A DNA stretch of 64,000 nt, taken from positions 62,001 through 126,000 of the forward strand of contig NZ_BONV01000003.1 of NCBI RefSeq assembly GCF_016862895.1. The letters are read 5' to 3'. Every line of letters starts with the position of its first letter. The stretch's first letter is position 1. Made by a program: the position numbers and the translations under genes. Shown one piece after another: positions 24,836 to 33,056 of this stretch. The stretch is from Planotetraspora kaengkrachanensis (GTDB lineage Bacteria > Actinomycetota > Actinomycetes > Streptosporangiales > Streptosporangiaceae). The notes beneath the pieces are model-generated. The model was not told where the DNA came from, made no database searches, and saw only the letters and a list, made by a program, of their open reading frames with translations.

Positions 24836-25822
24836 GTGATACGTACGGCACGTGCCTTCTGGTTCACGTCTCCCGGGGAGGGCGAGATCAGACCGGTCGC
24901 CCTGCCGGAGCCCGGCCCAGGCGAGGTGCAGGTCCGTGCGCTGTGCTCGGGGGTGAGCCGCGGCACCGAGACCCTGGTCCTGCGGGGCGGCGTACCCGAG
25001 AACCAGTACGACGTGATGCGTGCCCCGTTCCAGGAGGGCGACTTCCCCTGGCCGGTCAAGTACGGATACCTCAACGTCGGGATCGTGGAACACGGGCCGC
25101 CGGACCTGCTCGGCCGCGCCGTCTTCTGCCTCTATCCCCACCAGACCCGCTACGTGGTCCCGGCCGCCGCGGTCGTCCCCGTGCCTGACGGCGTGCCCCC
25201 GGAGCGTGCCGTGCTCGCCGGGACCGTCGAGACCGCGGTGAACGCCCTGTGGGACGCCGCCCCGCTGGTCGGCGACCGGATCGCCGTCGTCGGGGCCGGG
25301 ATGGTCGGCTGCGCCGTGGCGGGGGTGCTCGCCGGCTTCCCCGGCGTCAGGGTGCAGCTGGTCGACGTGAACCCCGCGCGGGCCGGCGTCGCGGCGGCGC
25401 TCGGCGTGGGCTTCGCGTCACCCGGCGAGGCCGAGGACGGATGCGACCTCGTGATCCACGCCAGCGCCACCGAGGCGGGGCTGGCGCGCTCTCTGGAGTT
25501 GCTCGCGCCCGAGGGAACGGTCATCGAGCTCAGCTGGTACGGCGACCGGAGGGTCAGCCTGCCCCTGGGCGAGGCCTTCCACTCACGCCGGCTGACCGTA
25601 CGCGGCAGCCAGGTGGGCATGGTGTCCCCGGCACGGCGTTCGCGCCGGAGCTTCACCGACCGGCTTTCGCTCGCGCTGACGCTGCTCTCCGACCCCGTGT
25701 TCGACGCGCTGATCACCGGCGAGAGCGGGTTCGAGGACCTGCCCCGGGTGATGGCCCGGCTCGCCGGCGACGATCCCTCCGCCCTGTGTCACCGAATCGT
25801 CTACGACCCCGTCCAGTACTGA
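24836..25822 (+). CDS. MDR-family dehydrogenase without zinc ligands
   Basis: A 328-residue protein from GTG 24836, with GAGGAGA six bases upstream. It has the medium-chain dehydrogenase/reductase layout: a GroES-like N-terminal domain and a Rossmann motif VVGAGMVGCAVAG at about 155-170. The usual zinc-site GHE sequence is replaced by KYGYLNVGIVEHG and the four-Cys structural zinc lobe is absent, so it is unlikely to be a classical zinc alcohol dehydrogenase. It resembles BchC/threonine-dehydrogenase-like members. It is the first gene of a five-gene operon; the PTPS-like gene starts 13 bases after its stop. It would oxidise an alcohol intermediate of that pathway. Confidence 0.85.
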   Translation: MIRTARAFWFTSPGEGEIRPVALPEPGPGEVQVRALCSGVSRGTETLVLRGGVPENQYDVMRAPFQEGDFPWPVKYGYLNVGIVEHGPPDLLGRAVFCLYPHQTRYVVPAAAVVPVPDGVPPERAVLAGTVETAVNALWDAAPLVGDRIAVVGAGMVGCAVAGVLAGFPGVRVQLVDVNPARAGVAAALGVGFASPGEAEDGCDLVIHASATEAGLARSLELLAPEGTVIELSWYGDRRVSLPLGEAFHSRRLTVRGSQVGMVSPARRSRRSFTDRLSLALTLLSDPVFDALITGESGFEDLPRVMARLAGDDPSALCHRIVYDPVQY

Positions 25823-25834
25823 AAGGCTCCACCC

Positions 25835-26233
25835 TTGTTCAGCATCACCGTTCGCGACCACGTCATGATCGCCCACAGTTTCCGCGGCGAGGTCTTCGGC
25901 CCCGCGCAGCGCCTGCACGGGGCGACGTTCGTGGTGGACGCGACGTTCCGCCGCGCGGAGCTCGACGACGACAACATCGTCGTCGACATAGGGCTGGCCA
26001 CGCAGGAGCTCGGCGGGGTGCTCGCCGAGCTCAACTACCGCAACCTCGACGACGAACCCGCCTTCGCCGGCGTCAACACCTCGACCGAGTACCTGGCCAA
26101 GGTCATCGCCGACCGCCTCGCCGACCGCGTCCACGCGGGCGCGCTCGGCGAGGGGGCCCGCGGGCTCGCCGGGATCACGGTCGCCCTCCACGAGTCGCAC
26201 GTCGCGTGGGCGAGTTACGAGCGCACACTTTGA
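25835..26233 (+). CDS. 6-pyruvoyl-tetrahydropterin synthase / QueD-like protein with altered active site
   Basis: A 132-residue protein, TTG start, GAAAGG at 25821-25826. It has the length and pattern of the 6-pyruvoyl/6-carboxy-tetrahydropterin synthase fold: AHSF at residues 11-14, [10 protein letters not shown], then [20 protein letters not shown] and [10 protein letters not shown]. Compared with QueD, the zinc triad is reduced: the HGH motif reads HGA. The catalytic Cys position before it is Ala (PAQRLHG), and the His of the usual LDH motif is Tyr (LNY). A conserved Glu near the C-terminus is kept. It may catalyse a different reaction or bind a pterin or purine. It is the second gene of the operon; the next gene overlaps its stop. 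Confidence 0.82.
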   Translation: MFSITVRDHVMIAHSFRGEVFGPAQRLHGATFVVDATFRRAELDDDNIVVDIGLATQELGGVLAELNYRNLDDEPAFAGVNTSTEYLAKVIADRLADRVHAGALGEGARGLAGITVALHESHVAWASYERTL

Positions 26234-27318
26234 GCACGGCCGGCGTCTTCGCCGTCCTGCCCGGTGACGTCGACGACGAGGCGGCGCCGAGCGGCGGCAA
26301 CGTCTACGACCGCCGCGTGTGCCGGGAACTGGCGGCGGCCGGCCTGCCGGTCCACGAGATCGCCGTGCGGGGCGCCTGGCCGCGCCCGGACGCCGACGCC
26401 CGGGCCGCGCTCGCCCGATCACTCGCCGAGGTGCCCTCCGACGCGGTCGTCCTCCTCGACGGGCTCGTCGCGTGCGGGGTGCCCGACGTCGTCGTGCCGC
26501 AGGCCGGGCGACTGCGCCTGGCGGTCCTGGTCCACCTGCCCCTGGGCGACGAGATCGGGCCGGAGCCCGGCGCGGCGGCCGACCTGGACGCGCGCGAGCG
26601 GGCGACCCTCCAGGCCGCCGGAGCCGTGGTGGCGACCAGCCCATGGACGGCGAAGCGGCTGGCCGGCCACCACGGGCTGGCGGAGGATCGGATCCATGTG
26701 GTCTCACCCGGCGCCGACCGCGCCCCGGCGGCGTCCGGCACCGACGGCGCCTCCCGGCTGCTGTGCGTCGGCTCGGTGACCCCGACCAAGGGCCATGACC
26801 TGCTCGTGGAGGCCCTCGCGGCCGTCCGGGAACCGTCCTGGCACTGCGAGATCGTCGGGCCGCTGAGCCGGGATCCCGCGCACGCGGAGCGGCTGCGGCG
26901 GACGGTCGGGCGGCTCGGGCTCGGCGACCGGGTGCGACTGGCCGGCCCCCTCACGGCGGAGCGGCTGGCCGAGCAGTACGCCCGCGCCGACCTGGTCGTG
27001 CTTCCCTCCCGCTCCGAGACGTACGGCATGGTCGTGACCGAGGCGCTCGCGCGCGGGATTCCGGTGCTGGCCACGGCCGTGGGCGGCGTCCCGGAGACTC
27101 TCGGGCAGGCTTCCGATGGCGGCGTGCCGGGAATCCTTGTATCTCCGGAGGACCCCGCGGCCATCTCGGCGGGGCTTCGCCGCTGGTTCGGCGATCCCGG
27201 CCTGCGACGCCGGCTCCGGCTCTCGGCACTCGACCGCCGTGACCGGCTGGCACCGTGGCAGGAGACGGCAAGGGGCTTGGCCGCAGTGCTGGAACGACTA
27301 CGAGGAGTGACGCGATGA
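26230..27318 (+). CDS. Glycosyltransferase, GT4 family
   Basis: A 362-residue protein from the TTG that overlaps the PTPS-like stop (TTGA). A GT-B fold is indicated by the N-terminal [13 protein letters not shown] pattern and the C-terminal nucleotide-sugar domain: [16 protein letters not shown], then the E-x7-E motif in [18 protein letters not shown] and GGVPETL. It probably uses a UDP-, GDP- or similar sugar donor in the cytoplasm with retention of configuration. Its stop overlaps the methyltransferase ATG by four bases. In this operon it would attach a sugar to the product of the dehydrogenase/PTPS-like steps or to a lipid. Confidence 0.9.
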   Translation: MSTAGVFAVLPGDVDDEAAPSGGNVYDRRVCRELAAAGLPVHEIAVRGAWPRPDADARAALARSLAEVPSDAVVLLDGLVACGVPDVVVPQAGRLRLAVLVHLPLGDEIGPEPGAAADLDARERATLQAAGAVVATSPWTAKRLAGHHGLAEDRIHVVSPGADRAPAASGTDGASRLLCVGSVTPTKGHDLLVEALAAVREPSWHCEIVGPLSRDPAHAERLRRTVGRLGLGDRVRLAGPLTAERLAEQYARADLVVLPSRSETYGMVVTEALARGIPVLATAVGGVPETLGQASDGGVPGILVSPEDPAAISAGLRRWFGDPGLRRRLRLSALDRRDRLAPWQETARGLAAVLERLRGVTR

Positions 27319-28175
27319 GCACGCCGCCGACCGGCGACGAACCGGTCCGAGTCACCCCGGGCTGGCTGGCCCTGCGCGAGGGCGCGGACGCGGCCGCCAG
27401 GGCGCCGGAGCTGCTCGATCCGCTGCGGGCCTACCTGGCGCAGACCGCACCGGAGCGGCTGGTCATCCAGGACCTCGGCTGCGGCACGGGTTCGCAGGCC
27501 CGGTGGCTCGCCGGGCGGCTGCGCGGGCCGCAACACTGGATCCTCCGTGACCGCGACCCCGATCTGCTCGTCCACGCCGGCGAAAGCCTGCCCGGCTCGG
27601 CCTCCGACGGGGGCCCGGTGACGGCCGAGACGCGCCAGGGCGACCTCACCGACCTCCGCGCGGCGGATTTCAGCGGTACGTCGCTGGTGACCGCTTCCGC
27701 GCTGCTCGACCTGCTCACCTTCGACGAGGTCGACGATCTCGCCGCGGCCTGCGTCGAGGCGGGATGCCCGGCCCTGCTCACCCTGTCCGTCGCGGGCCGG
27801 GCCGACCTGACCCCCGCGGAACCGCTCGACGCCGAGATGACGGGGGCCTTCAACGCGCACCAGCGGCGCACGACGGGCGGCCGCCGCCTGCTCGGTCCCG
27901 ACGCTCCCGCCGCCGCCACCAAGGCCTTCGAACATCGGGGCGCGGTGGTGCGCAGCAGTCCCAGTCCCTGGCGCCTCGGCGCGGACTCCGCCGCGCTGAC
28001 GGAGGAGTGGCTGCGCGGCTGGGTGGCCGCCGCCTGCGAGCAGCGGCCAGATCTCACCGCCGAGGCGGACTCCTACCTGCGGCGACGGATCCGGGCCTGC
28101 GAGGCGGGCGAACTGGAGGTCGTCCTGCACCACACCGACCTGCTCGTGCTCCCCCCGCGGAAGGCCGCCGCGTGA
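27315..28175 (+). CDS. SAM-dependent methyltransferase
   Basis: A 286-residue class I methyltransferase. Motif I is clear (VIQDLGCGTGSQARW, about 49-63), followed by the acidic second strand (ILRDRDPDLL) and the motif III-like ALLDLLTFDEV. The last third contains RRLLGPDAPAAAT and a long helical region that may bind the acceptor. The ATG overlaps the glycosyltransferase stop and the stop overlaps the next GTG, so the order glycosyl transfer, methyl transfer, membrane step is translationally coupled. The acceptor atom is not predictable. Confidence 0.87.
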   Translation: MSTPPTGDEPVRVTPGWLALREGADAAARAPELLDPLRAYLAQTAPERLVIQDLGCGTGSQARWLAGRLRGPQHWILRDRDPDLLVHAGESLPGSASDGGPVTAETRQGDLTDLRAADFSGTSLVTASALLDLLTFDEVDDLAAACVEAGCPALLTLSVAGRADLTPAEPLDAEMTGAFNAHQRRTTGGRRLLGPDAPAAATKAFEHRGAVVRSSPSPWRLGADSAALTEEWLRGWVAAACEQRPDLTAEADSYLRRRIRACEAGELEVVLHHTDLLVLPPRKAAA

Positions 28176-29158
28176 CGGCGATGCGCAGGCTCTGGCCCTG
28201 GCTGCGGACGCTCATCGGAGCGGGCATCCTGGGGGTCCTCGTGTGGCGGGTCGGCACGGGCGCCTTCGTGGACGGGTTCCGCGTGATCGACGGCTGGTCG
28301 GCGGTCGCGGCCCTCGTGATCGGCCTGGCGACCACCGTGGTCAGCGCCTGGCGCTGGTGCCTCGTGGCCCGCCGCCTCGACCTGCGGCTGTCGCTGCCGA
28401 CGGCCGTCGCGGACTGCTACCGCGCGCTGTTCCTCAACGTGCTGCTGCCCGCGGGGGTGCTGGGGGACGTCCACCGGGCGGTCAGCCACGGCCGGAAGTC
28501 CGGGAACGTCGGGCGGGGTGTCCGCGCGGTCGTGCTCGAACGCCTCGCCGGTCAGACGGTGCTCATCGTCGTCGGGGTGACGGTGCTCCTGACGCAGCCC
28601 ACGCTGATCACGGCCGTGGTCGACGGCCTCGCGCCGGGCCGCGCGCCGGCGGCCGCGGCGCTGGTCCTGTCGGCCGTCCTGCTCGTGATCGGCGGGTGGG
28701 CGCTCGCCCGGCGCGGCGGGGCGTGGCACCGCGCCCTTGCGGCGGCGTGGGCGGAGGGCCGCACCGCCCTGCTCGCCCGCGACGTCTGGCCGCGGGTGGC
28801 GCTGCTGTCCGCCGGGGCGGTCGCCGGGCACCTCCTCCTCTTCGTCGTCGCCGCCCGCGCCGCGGGATCACACGCGACGCTCCTGCAGTTGCTGCCGCCG
28901 CTGGTCCTGACGCTCCTCGCGATGGGCCTCCCCGTGAACATCGGGGGGTGGGGCCCGAGGGAGGCCGTCTCCACTCTGGCGTTCGGCGTCGCGGGACTGG
29001 GCGCCGCCCAGGGGCTCACCGCGGCGGTGGTGTACGGCGTGCTGACGTTCGTCTCGACCCTTCCCGGCGCCGTGGTGCTGTTCCTGCGCCGCGGCGGCCG
29101 GGCCCGCGGCCCCGGCGAGTCGTGGCCGGGCGGCACGGTCCGCCCCGCCGTACGGTGA
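28172..29158 (+). CDS. Lysylphosphatidylglycerol synthase transmembrane domain (flippase-like) protein
   Basis: A 328-residue integral membrane protein of the LPG_synthase_TM (UPF0104/AglD-like) family, with about eight hydrophobic helices and the conserved VVLERLAGQ segment after the second pair and GWGPREAVS near the last helices. It lacks the soluble lysyl-transferase domain of MprF. Such domains flip lipids or bind lipid-linked sugars. GTG start overlaps the methyltransferase stop. As the last gene of the operon it suggests that the pathway ends at the membrane, with export or translocation of a glycolipid-like product. Confidence 0.87.
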   Translation: MTAMRRLWPWLRTLIGAGILGVLVWRVGTGAFVDGFRVIDGWSAVAALVIGLATTVVSAWRWCLVARRLDLRLSLPTAVADCYRALFLNVLLPAGVLGDVHRAVSHGRKSGNVGRGVRAVVLERLAGQTVLIVVGVTVLLTQPTLITAVVDGLAPGRAPAAAALVLSAVLLVIGGWALARRGGAWHRALAAAWAEGRTALLARDVWPRVALLSAGAVAGHLLLFVVAARAAGSHATLLQLLPPLVLTLLAMGLPVNIGGWGPREAVSTLAFGVAGLGAAQGLTAAVVYGVLTFVSTLPGAVVLFLRRGGRARGPGESWPGGTVRPAVR

Positions 29159-29210
29159 ACGCGCGGCGGGCCCTTCATCGGCTCCCGTTCGCCGCTCTCA
29201 GGGGGACCGA

Positions 29211-30698
29211 TCAGCGGGCGATCGGGGTCGGCGGCGGGCCGCACCACTGCGCCAGAGCCCCGCGGATCCGGTCGGCGGACGACTCCGAGCCTGCGGCGGC
29301 CGCCCAGGCGACGTAGCCGTCCGGCCGGACGAGCACGAGCGTGCGGGCGGCGTCATTCGCCGTGACGACCCGCACACGGCCCTCCCACCCTGCCGCCGCC
29401 TGCGCGGGGACCCGAGAGCCTGGAGGCACGACCAGCAGCCAGCACCTGCAGCGCAACGCCTGGTAGACGCTCTTCGGGCCGGGACCGGCCAGCGGGAGGT
29501 CCGGCGCGCGCCGGCCCACGAGCGGGTGGGCGCCGGCGGCGGCCGGGTAGGTGAGGCCGATCCCCGAGATGGTCTCCGCCATGCGGAGGGCGACGTGCGG
29601 GTCGCGCATCGCCGTCCGCAGAAGCACCCGCCAGGCCGCGCGCAGCGTCCGGGGCCTGGCCATGGCGCTGCGCAGGAGCCTGCCGCTGATGCGCAGGGAG
29701 ATGTCGCCCGCGTGGTGCCGCTCGCTGCCGTAGGTGTCGAGCAACCATGCCGGCGCTCCGTCCCTGATCACGGCGGCGAGCTTCCAGCCGAGATTGGCCG
29801 CGTCCTGCAGGCCCGTGTTCATCCCGAGGCCGCCCGCCGGGGAGTGCACGTGCGCGGCGTCGCCGGCGAGGAAGACCCGCCCCACGCGATAGGCGGGCAC
29901 CTGCCGCTCGTCACAGCTGAACCGCGATATCCAGCGGGGATCGTGCATGCCGAAGTCGGTGCCGAGCACGCGCCGGGTGATCTCCCGGATCTCGCCGAGC
30001 TCGATCGGGGCGGCGTCCGGGCGCCGCCGGCGCCTGCTCCACACGATCACGCGGTACCAGCCGTCGCCGAAGGGCAGCACGAAGGCGAACCCGTCCTTGC
30101 GCGCGTCCGCCGTCAGCACGTTCGGCGGCGGATCGGCCATCCGCACGTCGCAGAGCAGGAGCGAGCGCGCCACGGACATGCCGGGGAAGGGCAGGCCGAG
30201 CGAGTGCCGCACCGCGCTCCGCGCGCCGTCGGCGCCCACCACGTAGTGCGCCCGCCACGTGCAGTCCCGGCCGTCGTGGGTGCGCACGTCGAGATCCACT
30301 CCGTCGGCGTCCTGGCGGAGCCCGGTCACCTCCGCGCCCGGCACGAACTCGACGCCCATCTTCCTGGCCCGCTCCGTGAGCAGCCGCTCGGTCGTGAACT
30401 GCGGCATGGCCAGCAGGTACGGAAAGCGGGTGGCCAGGCGGGACAGGTCCAGCACCCCGCTCCCGAACACTCGCAGCGCGTCGACGGGAAGGCCGACCGC
30501 CACGAAGTCGTCCGCGAGGTCGCGCGCGTCCAGTTGCTCGAGGGTCCGCGCGTGGACGCCGGCGGCCCGGCTGAGGTTCGACTCGCCGTGGCGGCGTTCG
30601 AGGACGAGGCAGGACAGACCGGCGGCCGCGAGGTCACCCGCGACGAGCAGCCCCGTCGGACCGGCCCCCACGACCACCACGTCCGTCACGGCATCCAT
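29211..30698 (-). CDS. FAD-dependent aromatic hydroxylase/monooxygenase
   Basis: A 495-residue flavoprotein of the PHBH/RdmE/MhpA class. The dinucleotide motif VVVGAGPTGLLVAGDL is at 8-23, the DG motif VVGADGARSAVR at about 155, and the GD motif RVFLAGDAAHVHSPAGG at about 280-296. The C-terminal thioredoxin-like domain (QALRCRCWLLVVPPG onward) is present and complete. It would use NAD(P)H and oxygen to hydroxylate an aromatic or polyketide substrate. It stands alone, convergent with the flippase-like operon; the glycosyltransferase gene follows on the same strand but 84 bases downstream, so the two are separated or weakly linked. Confidence 0.9.
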   Translation of the reverse strand: MDAVTDVVVVGAGPTGLLVAGDLAAAGLSCLVLERRHGESNLSRAAGVHARTLEQLDARDLADDFVAVGLPVDALRVFGSGVLDLSRLATRFPYLLAMPQFTTERLLTERARKMGVEFVPGAEVTGLRQDADGVDLDVRTHDGRDCTWRAHYVVGADGARSAVRHSLGLPFPGMSVARSLLLCDVRMADPPPNVLTADARKDGFAFVLPFGDGWYRVIVWSRRRRRPDAAPIELGEIREITRRVLGTDFGMHDPRWISRFSCDERQVPAYRVGRVFLAGDAAHVHSPAGGLGMNTGLQDAANLGWKLAAVIRDGAPAWLLDTYGSERHHAGDISLRISGRLLRSAMARPRTLRAAWRVLLRTAMRDPHVALRMAETISGIGLTYPAAAGAHPLVGRRAPDLPLAGPGPKSVYQALRCRCWLLVVPPGSRVPAQAAAGWEGRVRVVTANDAARTLVLVRPDGYVAWAAAAGSESSADRIRGALAQWCGPPPTPIAR

Positions 30699-30781
30699 GG
30701 CGTCCCTTTCCCGTGGATCTCGCTGAGAGACCCACTACCGGGGGACGAAATACCCTAAACCAGACAAATGACACTTTCCAT

Positions 30782-31930
30782 TTAGCGCGTGGCGGCGAGG
30801 TCGGCGAACATGCGCTCCCACATCGGCATGACCTTCTGCGGCGAGTACTCCAGGGCCGTCGCTGCGGCCGCGGAGCCCATCCGGACCCGCAGATCCCGGT
30901 CGGCGATGAGCCGGTTCATCCCGGCGGCCAGGGCGTCGACGTCCCTGGCCGGGACGAGCAGGCCGTCGTGATCATGCGTGAGCACGTCGCCGGGGCCGGT
31001 CGGGCAGTCGAAGGCGACGATCGGCAGCGCGTGGGCCATCGACTCGATCATCACCATCGGCAGCCCCTCGAACCGGGAGCTGAGCACGTAGATCGAGGCC
31101 TTGGCCAGCTCCTGGTCGAGCCGGTCGCTGCGGCCCATGAGCGTGACGCTGTCGGCCAGCCCGTGCTCGGCGATCAGCTTGGCGAGGCCGTCCTTCTTCG
31201 GGCCGGTGCCGAAGATGCGCAGGCTCCACGCCGGATTGCGGGCCGCGACCTGCTTGAACGCCGGGATGAGCAGGTCGAAGCCCTTCTGCGCGACGAGCCT
31301 GCCCGCGGCGACCACGATCGGGTTCTCCTGCCGGGTGGGCGCTCGGCCGACGGTGGCGACGGCGTTCGGCACCCACTCGACGCGGGCGCCGGGCAGCAGT
31401 TCGCGGTAGTCCTCGCGATCGCTGGCCGTCAGCGTGACGACGGCGTCGAGCCGGCCGTAGTAGCGGGCGATGTCGCTGCGCACGGTCTCCGGATAGGTGC
31501 CCAGGTTCATGTGCTCCTGGGCGACGCGGACGACGCTCTCGGGGGTGCGGCGGGCCGAGATGAGGTTCAGCGCCGGCCGGGTGGTCACCAGGATCCCGTC
31601 CTTCAGCGACGAGACGTAGTCGATGACCGCCCGTTCCACGCGCTCGGTGAACCAGTCGGCCTTGAACTCCCCGACGGGAACGATCCTGCCGCGCATCATG
31701 CGCCAGGCACGGCGCCCCACCGAGTCGGTCCGCACCCCGCCCCTCTGGTCGGCCAGCGCGGTGACGCGGACACGGGAATCGATCTCGAACTGCGGCTCGT
31801 CGCGCCGCCGGACCGTGCTGATCACCTCGACGTCGTGACCGGCGGCCGCCATGGCGCCGGCCTGGTTGAGGACAGTGCGTATGGTGCCCCCCATGCCGTA
31901 GGCGTGGAGGAGCATGTAACGGATCTTCAT
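30782..31930 (-). CDS. Glycosyltransferase, GT4 family
   Basis: A 382-residue protein from ATG 31930 (GTG 31933 precedes it in frame). The N-terminal HAYGMGGTIRTVLNQAGA is the acceptor-side motif of GT4 enzymes; the donor domain has VVAAGRLVAQKGFDLL, and the E-x7-E is in SRFEGLPMVMIESMAHALP. The enzyme probably adds a hexose to a cell-surface or secondary-metabolite acceptor. It is 16 bases downstream of the sulfotransferase gene on the same strand, so the two are likely one transcription unit that builds a sulfated glycan or glycolipid. Confidence 0.9.
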   Translation of the reverse strand: MKIRYMLLHAYGMGGTIRTVLNQAGAMAAAGHDVEVISTVRRRDEPQFEIDSRVRVTALADQRGGVRTDSVGRRAWRMMRGRIVPVGEFKADWFTERVERAVIDYVSSLKDGILVTTRPALNLISARRTPESVVRVAQEHMNLGTYPETVRSDIARYYGRLDAVVTLTASDREDYRELLPGARVEWVPNAVATVGRAPTRQENPIVVAAGRLVAQKGFDLLIPAFKQVAARNPAWSLRIFGTGPKKDGLAKLIAEHGLADSVTLMGRSDRLDQELAKASIYVLSSRFEGLPMVMIESMAHALPIVAFDCPTGPGDVLTHDHDGLLVPARDVDALAAGMNRLIADRDLRVRMGSAAAATALEYSPQKVMPMWERMFADLAATR

Positions 31931-31949
31931 CACACCGTCCCGGGAAGGC

Positions 31950-32825
31950 TCATGTCCGCTCCGCCGTACGGGGGAGGTAGTCCCAGCTCACGCTCATCGG
32001 CCGCAACGATTCCGGAATCTCGTCCTCGGAGGGGAGATCACGGCCCGGCTGCACGGTGCCGCTGCTGATCTTGTCCTTCCAGTCGCCGAGTCCCTTTTCC
32101 TTGACGGACAGCTCGCCGTAGGTGAGCATGCCGTCCTCCCACGGGATATCGAGGAATTCGCAGATCCGGCGCGTCTCCTTCTCCGGTTCCACGGTCAGGT
32201 CCTCGTATCTCACGACCAGGCCGGGAAGCGCCTTCCGAGCCCGCTCGACCGCCTTCATGTAGCGCAGGGCGTCAAGCGCGGCCTCCTCGGGGGTGCGCTT
32301 GGCCGGGTCGGCCTCATGCCACGAGGTCGCGATGGACGCCGGATGACGCAGGAGGAAGATGAACCGCGCGTCGGGCCAGCAGGCCTTGATCCGCTTGTAG
32401 GCGAAGGCGTTGGCCGGAGTCTTGTCCACCATGAACCGCTTGCCGCTCTTGACCAGTTCCCGGTGCAGCACCCGGTCCCAGAGCAGATGTTCCAGGTCGG
32501 CCCTGTTGTGGCCGAGCGCGCTCATCGCCGACTCGGCCAGCGGCGTCCCGTAGTTCACGAAGAGCCGCCGCACGTGGAGCTCATGGGGAGCGTGCAACAT
32601 CGAGTGGGCGTTCAGCATCGCCCTCAACAGGGTGGAACCCGAGCGAACCGGCGAGAGGATGAAGATCGGCGCGGTCAGAAGCCGATCGACCTGAGGATCC
32701 TCCGGCGGCCGTACCAGGTCGTCCGGCGCGGCCTCAGCCGTGGTGGACCCCGTTTTTCCTACTCGATTTAGCTGGAATCCCGCGTACTTAATGAAGGCGT
32801 TATTGACCTTCCGCTGCCAGGTCAT
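31950..32825 (-). CDS. Sulfotransferase family protein
   Basis: A 291-residue PAPS-dependent sulfotransferase. The 5'-phosphosulfate loop is in FILSPVRSGSTLLRAML (about 55-71) and the 3'-phosphate motif is RFIFLLRHPASIATSW. The likely catalytic base follows in the loop. It resembles the bacterial carbohydrate/glycolipid sulfotransferases, such as Stf0-like enzymes. The N-terminal 40 codons are AT-richer than the rest, and the upstream 230 bases are also AT-rich, which fits either a strong promoter or acquired DNA. Paired with a glycosyltransferase downstream, it suggests sulfation of a surface glycan. Confidence 0.9.
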   Translation of the reverse strand: MTWQRKVNNAFIKYAGFQLNRVGKTGSTTAEAAPDDLVRPPEDPQVDRLLTAPIFILSPVRSGSTLLRAMLNAHSMLHAPHELHVRRLFVNYGTPLAESAMSALGHNRADLEHLLWDRVLHRELVKSGKRFMVDKTPANAFAYKRIKACWPDARFIFLLRHPASIATSWHEADPAKRTPEEAALDALRYMKAVERARKALPGLVVRYEDLTVEPEKETRRICEFLDIPWEDGMLTYGELSVKEKGLGDWKDKISSGTVQPGRDLPSEDEIPESLRPMSVSWDYLPRTAERT

Positions 32826-33018
32826 AGCGGGAAAGACTACTCGATTTTTCTAATAATTCACTGAGCGTTCCTTGTGAATATCCACATATACGCCCGCTTA
32901 ACTTCCGCTAAACCTACCTTTTATACATTGAATACCTGACGGACCGGCTCCGGTCATGTCCGGAGACCTCCGGAGGGGGACTCGGAGGGGGACGCGGAGG
33001 GGACGCGGCGGGGGACAC

Positions 33019-33051
33019 CGAACCCGGCGGGCGGATCGCCCGCCGGGTTCG
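33019..33051 (-). terminator. Terminator hairpin of the FdhF/YdeP gene
   Basis: A 15-bp perfect stem, CGAACCCGGCGGGCG (33019-33033) and CGCCCGCCGGGTTCG (33037-33051), loop GAT, starting six bases after the oxidoreductase stop. Upstream of the hairpin (32950-33010) lie several ggaggggac-like direct repeats. Confidence 0.8.
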
Positions 33052-33056
33052 GCCGG

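Noticed and set aside
26304-28133. 609-codon open frame opposite the glycosyltransferase and methyltransferase
   Set aside because: Both sense proteins have intact catalytic motifs and overlapping stop-starts; the antisense frame has no recognisable domain.
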